Assembly: GCA_900549215.1 (NCBI GenBank)
Contig: URNJ01000018.1
Location: 1 to 17,871 of the forward strand
Length of the DNA: 17,871 nt
Source: an uncultured Collinsella sp.
GTDB taxonomy: Bacteria; Actinomycetota; Coriobacteriia; Coriobacteriales; Coriobacteriaceae
Reading direction: 5' to 3'
Position 1 is the stretch's first letter, and the number at the start of each line of letters is the position of its first letter. Made by a program: the position numbers and the translations under genes. The notes beneath the pieces are model-generated. The model worked only from the letters and a program-made list of their open reading frames with translations. It searched no databases and was not told where the DNA came from. Shown in pieces: positions 15,074-17,871 of this stretch.

Positions 15074-16456
15074 TTACAGAGACGCGATCGTTGCATTTGC
15101 GCACTTAAGCGTACCGTCGGTGACCGTCAGCGCCACACCCTGGCCCTGCTTATTGCAGAATCGAGCGTTAAGCGCAACATCATCGACAAAGATGGTCGCG
15201 ATATCGTCGTCAACGACCAGGCGCACATGATGAGTGCCCTCGCCCTTAAAGAACAACGGACGCTCGAGGCCCATGTTGTTGACCTGGAACCACGGATACT
15301 GGGGGGCCGCCGTAAACTCGAGCTTGCCCTCACGCAGGTTGGCGCGGAACTCATAGGCAAGACCGGACTCGGCGTCCTCGGCAAGCTTCACCGAGAAGCC
15401 GGCAGCGTCACCGGCGAGCTCGATGTCGGCATCGAGCATATAGGTGGAACCGGCATCCGCGGCGAGCACCTGCTCGACCTTGCCCGACTCGCAGGAAAGC
15501 TCAAAGGCCTCGACTGCCTTAGCCTCGCCAAAGGCGCCAAGCATGCTGTCGGGGAGCTTGGTGCCGAGCGTTCCGTCAGCACGCTGAACGATCTCGAGAG
15601 GCATAAAGGTGCCACCCCACAGGTAAGAGCTGGGGTCACCGCCCTCGTCACGCGTAGGAACCCAACCAAAGAGAACGCGGCGCTCGCCATCAAATGCGGT
15701 ACGCGCGGCATAGTACGCGCGGCCATCGAAGGAATCGTCCGCAGGAGTGATCCAAGGACCGTTGATAGAGCGAGACATGCGGTAACGGGTCTTGTTGCCA
15801 TCACTGTACTCGGAGAACACCAGATACCACCAGTCGCCCATCTTAAAGAGATCAGGCATCTCGAACATGGTGTACAGGCCCGGATTCCACCAGTCGCCCT
15901 GGAACTCCCAGGTATCCAGGTCCTTGGAGGTGAACTTGACCAGACGACCGGTCATCAGACGCTTGTCCTCGCCCACACGCGTGCCGAGGATGAGCATGTA
16001 CTCTTCGTTCTCCTCATCCCAAAGCACAAAGGGATCGCGCCAGTTGCGGTCATCGTAACCCTCCTGGGGCGGAAGCAGCGTCTCGGCGATGTTCTTCTCC
16101 CACTTGACGGCGTCGTCACTCGTTGCGTGAAGAAGAACCTGCTTCATCAAGCGTGCCTTGACCTTATCGCGATTGCAACCAGTGTAGAGCGCATGGTACT
16201 TGTCGCCCACCTTAAACACCGTGCCGGCATAAACATACTGGTCGACTTCCTCGTCGCCGCCACGCTCAAGGCTCTCGCCAAAGTCTTTGTAATTGACGAA
16301 GTCCTTGGTTGTCGCGAGTGCCCAGCCAAACGGCTCTCCGAAAGGTCCGGGGTTTCGCGTGTCACGCTGATGATAGAGATAGAACGTGCCGTCCTCGCCG
16401 TACGGCATGATGTCGCCTACCCAAATTCCCTCAGGCTGGTAATACACCTTGTGCAT
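15074..16456 (-). CDS. Atypical GH32-type glycoside hydrolase
   Basis: The 460-residue protein has the outline of a GH32 five-bladed propeller plus C-terminal beta-sandwich, but its first motif is altered. Where the family has WxNDPNG it reads IWVGDIMPYG (residues 11-20), keeping only the putative nucleophile Asp15. NWRDPF (138-143) keeps the RDP triad, and the acid/base motif is FEMPDLF (198-204) with Glu199 in place of ECPD. No signal peptide is seen, so it acts in the cytosol. It starts at ATG 16456 with AAGGA eight bases upstream and is the first gene behind the tandem-operator promoter, followed 45 bp later by the PTS gene. I infer a role on a phosphorylated fructoside or fructo-oligosaccharide different from the canonical scrB partner. 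The substrate is unknown, and a related clan GH-J or GH43-like assignment is the alternative. Confidence 0.82.
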   Translation of the reverse strand: MHKVYYQPEGIWVGDIMPYGEDGTFYLYHQRDTRNPGPFGEPFGWALATTKDFVNYKDFGESLERGGDEEVDQYVYAGTVFKVGDKYHALYTGCNRDKVKARLMKQVLLHATSDDAVKWEKNIAETLLPPQEGYDDRNWRDPFVLWDEENEEYMLILGTRVGEDKRLMTGRLVKFTSKDLDTWEFQGDWWNPGLYTMFEMPDLFKMGDWWYLVFSEYSDGNKTRYRMSRSINGPWITPADDSFDGRAYYAARTAFDGERRVLFGWVPTRDEGGDPSSYLWGGTFMPLEIVQRADGTLGTKLPDSMLGAFGEAKAVEAFELSCESGKVEQVLAADAGSTYMLDADIELAGDAAGFSVKLAEDAESGLAYEFRANLREGKLEFTAAPQYPWFQVNNMGLERPLFFKGEGTHHVRLVVDDDIATIFVDDVALNARFCNKQGQGVALTVTDGTLKCANATIASL

Positions 16457-16499
16457 CCGAGACTTCCTTTCTCACGAGATACTAACTCGGTACAACTGC

Positions 16500-16528
16500 A
16501 AGATATGTCAATCGTTTTCATATGTCAA
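16500..16528 (-). promoter_or_regulatory. Promoter of the GH32-PTS-scrB operon
   Basis: On the minus strand a perfect -35 TTGACA (16523-16528), a 17-base spacer and -10 TATCTT (16500-16505) precede the GH32 start by about 43 bases. The spacer is exactly one operator copy, and the -35 lies within the next. Repressor binding would block polymerase directly. Confidence 0.8.
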
Positions 16529-16539
16529 ACGTTTTCACA
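16506..16539. promoter_or_regulatory. Tandem 17-bp LacI-type operators
   Basis: TGTCAATCGTTTTCATA (16506-16522) and TGTCAAACGTTTTCACA (16523-16539) are adjacent, in the same orientation, and identical at 15 of 17 positions. Each has the central CG and flanking A/T half-sites typical of LacI-family operators. They cover the spacer and -35 of the operon promoter. Confidence 0.8.
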
Positions 16540-16567
16540 CCAATACGTCTTTTCGCAGTTCCAGTCG

Positions 16568-16584
16568 TCGGCAAACGGTTGACA
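16568..16584 (-). promoter_or_regulatory. Third, inverted operator-like copy
   Basis: On the minus strand TGTCAACCGTTTGCCGA matches the 16523-16539 operator at 13 of 17 positions, in opposite orientation and about 45 bp upstream of it relative to transcription. It may be an auxiliary operator allowing a short loop; less certain than the tandem pair. Confidence 0.5.
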
Positions 16585-16640
16585 TATGCCGGCGAACGGT
16601 CATCAGAGGTGTTTGAGGAATTCTTTTGGCACGGGATGAA

Positions 16641-17651
16641 CTACGCGGTTTTACCCTCAATGAGTTCAACGGGGAGCTTGATATTCGATTCGGGCTTTTC
16701 GCCGTTAATAAGAGCAATGATGGATTGCGCCGCGAGCTCTCCGATGCGATCGATATCTTGGCGTACGGTTGTTAAGTCAGGCATAAACGTCATAGTGCGG
16801 CGGGCACCATCCGCGCCCACGACCTTAATATCGCCCGGAGCGCTCAAGCCGCGCTGCTTCATCACGTTAAGACAGATAGCCGCCATCGTGTCGTCTCCCG
16901 CAAAGATGCCGTCAATATCGGGGTTCTCATCGAGGATCTTCGCAACGACCGCGCTCTTTTCGTCGTCGGGCTTAACGAACTCAACCTCACGGACAAGCGC
17001 GGGCAAACCGGCCTGCTCAACAACATCGAGGTAGGCATCGGTACGCTTATTGGCAGGCATGCGCATGCGGCTATTGCTGCGCAGGCACAGGATGCGTGAA
17101 CATCCGTCATCGATCAGGCGACGCGTGGCAAGTTCGCCGATGCTATAGCTGTCGCTCGCAATCTGAACAGAGGCTTCGCCAAGGTCGCAGTCGATACCAA
17201 CCAGACTCAAGCCCATCTCGGCATACGCCTCGGCACCGATATTAAGCGAGTTGACGATGACGCCATCAACCATATTGCGTCGAAGCATGTCGATATAAGA
17301 GCGCTCAAGCTCGGGTCGATTGGCGCTATTGCACAGCAGCATCTTAAAACCGTTTTCGGCCAGGGTATGCTCAATGACTTGAACCACTTGGGCATGAAAC
17401 GGACTGCTGACATAGGGGACGATCATACCGATAAGATTCAGGCGACCGTTGAGCATGGCACGGGCGATATCATTGGGCGTATAGTTGATGCGCTTCATCG
17501 CGGCATGGACCTTATCGCGGGTCTCTTGGCTAATATAGCCGCGATTATTAAGCACGCGAGATACCGTAGTAGGCGAAACCCCCGCCACCGCTGCAACTTC
17601 CTTGATGCCAGGCTTAGCCGTATCCTTAGAACGAGCACTCTCGCGAGCCAT
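16641..17651 (-). CDS. LacI-family transcriptional regulator of the sucrose/fructoside locus
   Basis: The 336-residue protein has an N-terminal LacI helix-turn-helix (residues 16-35, IKEVAAVAGVSPTTVSRVLN), the hinge NYTPNDIARAMLNGR (56-70) and a periplasmic-binding-protein-like effector domain (LIGMIVPYVSSPFHAQVV onward; DGIFAGDDTMA and DLTTVRQDIDRIGELA later). It most likely represses the downstream GH32-PTS-scrB genes and itself, with release by a sugar or sugar phosphate; the effector is not evident. ATG 17651 is chosen because GGAGG sits five bases upstream; the in-frame start at 17672 lies before that site. Operator copies in its own upstream region and 115-150 bp past its stop support local control. 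No strong terminator separates it from the operon, so some read-through is possible. Confidence 0.92.
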   Translation of the reverse strand: MARESARSKDTAKPGIKEVAAVAGVSPTTVSRVLNNRGYISQETRDKVHAAMKRINYTPNDIARAMLNGRLNLIGMIVPYVSSPFHAQVVQVIEHTLAENGFKMLLCNSANRPELERSYIDMLRRNMVDGVIVNSLNIGAEAYAEMGLSLVGIDCDLGEASVQIASDSYSIGELATRRLIDDGCSRILCLRSNSRMRMPANKRTDAYLDVVEQAGLPALVREVEFVKPDDEKSAVVAKILDENPDIDGIFAGDDTMAAICLNVMKQRGLSAPGDIKVVGADGARRTMTFMPDLTTVRQDIDRIGELAAQSIIALINGEKPESNIKLPVELIEGKTA

Positions 17652-17671
17652 AGCACCCTCCCCCATCAACA

Positions 17672-17688
17672 TGTCATACGTTTACATA
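17672..17688. promoter_or_regulatory. Operator before the LacI-type gene
   Basis: TGTCATACGTTTACATA matches each of the two tandem operators at 14 of 17 positions and lies 20 bases before the regulator's ATG. It suggests autoregulation. I see no strong promoter hexamers around it. Confidence 0.65.
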
Positions 17689-17820
17689 CGAACAAAGCAT
17701 ACCCCAACAACAGTGGGAAGACGGTAACAGCACAAGTAAGTAGACGACTCATCCAAATAATTTGGAGAGTTCCGCCTAAAGGGTGACTACACAGGACCCA
17801 GCCGGGGCTGTTTGGGCTAC

Positions 17821-17844
17821 CTCCCAAAACATTCCGCAGGACGG
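17821..17844 (-). repeat. Fragment related to the palindrome after thrB
   Basis: The minus strand here matches 5456-5479 at 21 of 24 positions, including 13 identical bases (CCGTCCTGCGGAA, 17832-17844). It marks a second copy of the dispersed element, continuing past the window end. The rest of 17689-17871 shows no gene. Confidence 0.5.
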
Positions 17845-17871
17845 AGGGAGCCCCCACCGCCATCAACGTCT

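Noticed and set aside
1..17871. CRISPR array, tRNA or rRNA genes, insertion sequence, integrase
   Set aside because: No regularly spaced repeats, cloverleaf or rRNA-like sequence, or transposase or integrase frame was seen anywhere in the window.

Overview
The window reads as chromosomal DNA of a high-GC, anaerobic, fermentative Gram-positive gut bacterium. A coriobacterium such as Collinsella is my best guess. This is inferred from the GC-rich codon use, the compact gene order, a glycyl-radical activating enzyme, PTS sugar uptake and long palindromic intergenic repeats; no rRNA or other taxonomic marker is present.

Left part (1-5500): aspartate-family amino-acid synthesis. lysC (aspartate kinase) and asd (aspartate-semialdehyde dehydrogenase) run leftward. 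thrC (threonine synthase) and thrB (homoserine kinase) run rightward from a shared 104-bp intergenic region. Together they cover aspartate to aspartate-semialdehyde and homoserine to threonine; homoserine dehydrogenase is absent here. A roughly 112-nt hairpin with 22-bp perfect outer arms ends one base before the thrB ribosome binding site, and a second long palindrome lies after thrB.

Middle (5638-7045): a visibly AT-richer two-gene insert on the minus strand. It encodes a DUF3990 protein with an ADP-ribosyltransferase-like N-terminus, overlapped by a protein that looks like a DUF3791-type domain joined to an XRE helix-turn-helix. An 18-bp perfect inverted repeat precedes the pair. This has the layout of an autoregulated toxin-antitoxin or defence module and is the most interesting locus in the window.

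Then (7078-11756, all leftward) come housekeeping and accessory genes: engB (ribosome-assembly GTPase), mtnN (MTA/SAH nucleosidase), a membrane-anchored serine hydrolase of the beta-lactamase/PBP fold, pflA (pyruvate formate-lyase activase, without pflB beside it) and a DegV-family fatty-acid-binding protein.

Right part (12033-17688): a sucrose/fructoside utilisation locus, all leftward. In transcription order it holds a LacI-family regulator, an unusual GH32-like hydrolase, a PTS EIIBC permease and a canonical GH32 sucrose-6-phosphate hydrolase. Four copies of a 17-bp motif (two in exact tandem in the GH32/PTS promoter, one inverted nearby, one before the regulator) make a clear candidate regulon for the LacI protein. 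No rRNA, tRNA, CRISPR array or insertion sequence was recognised.
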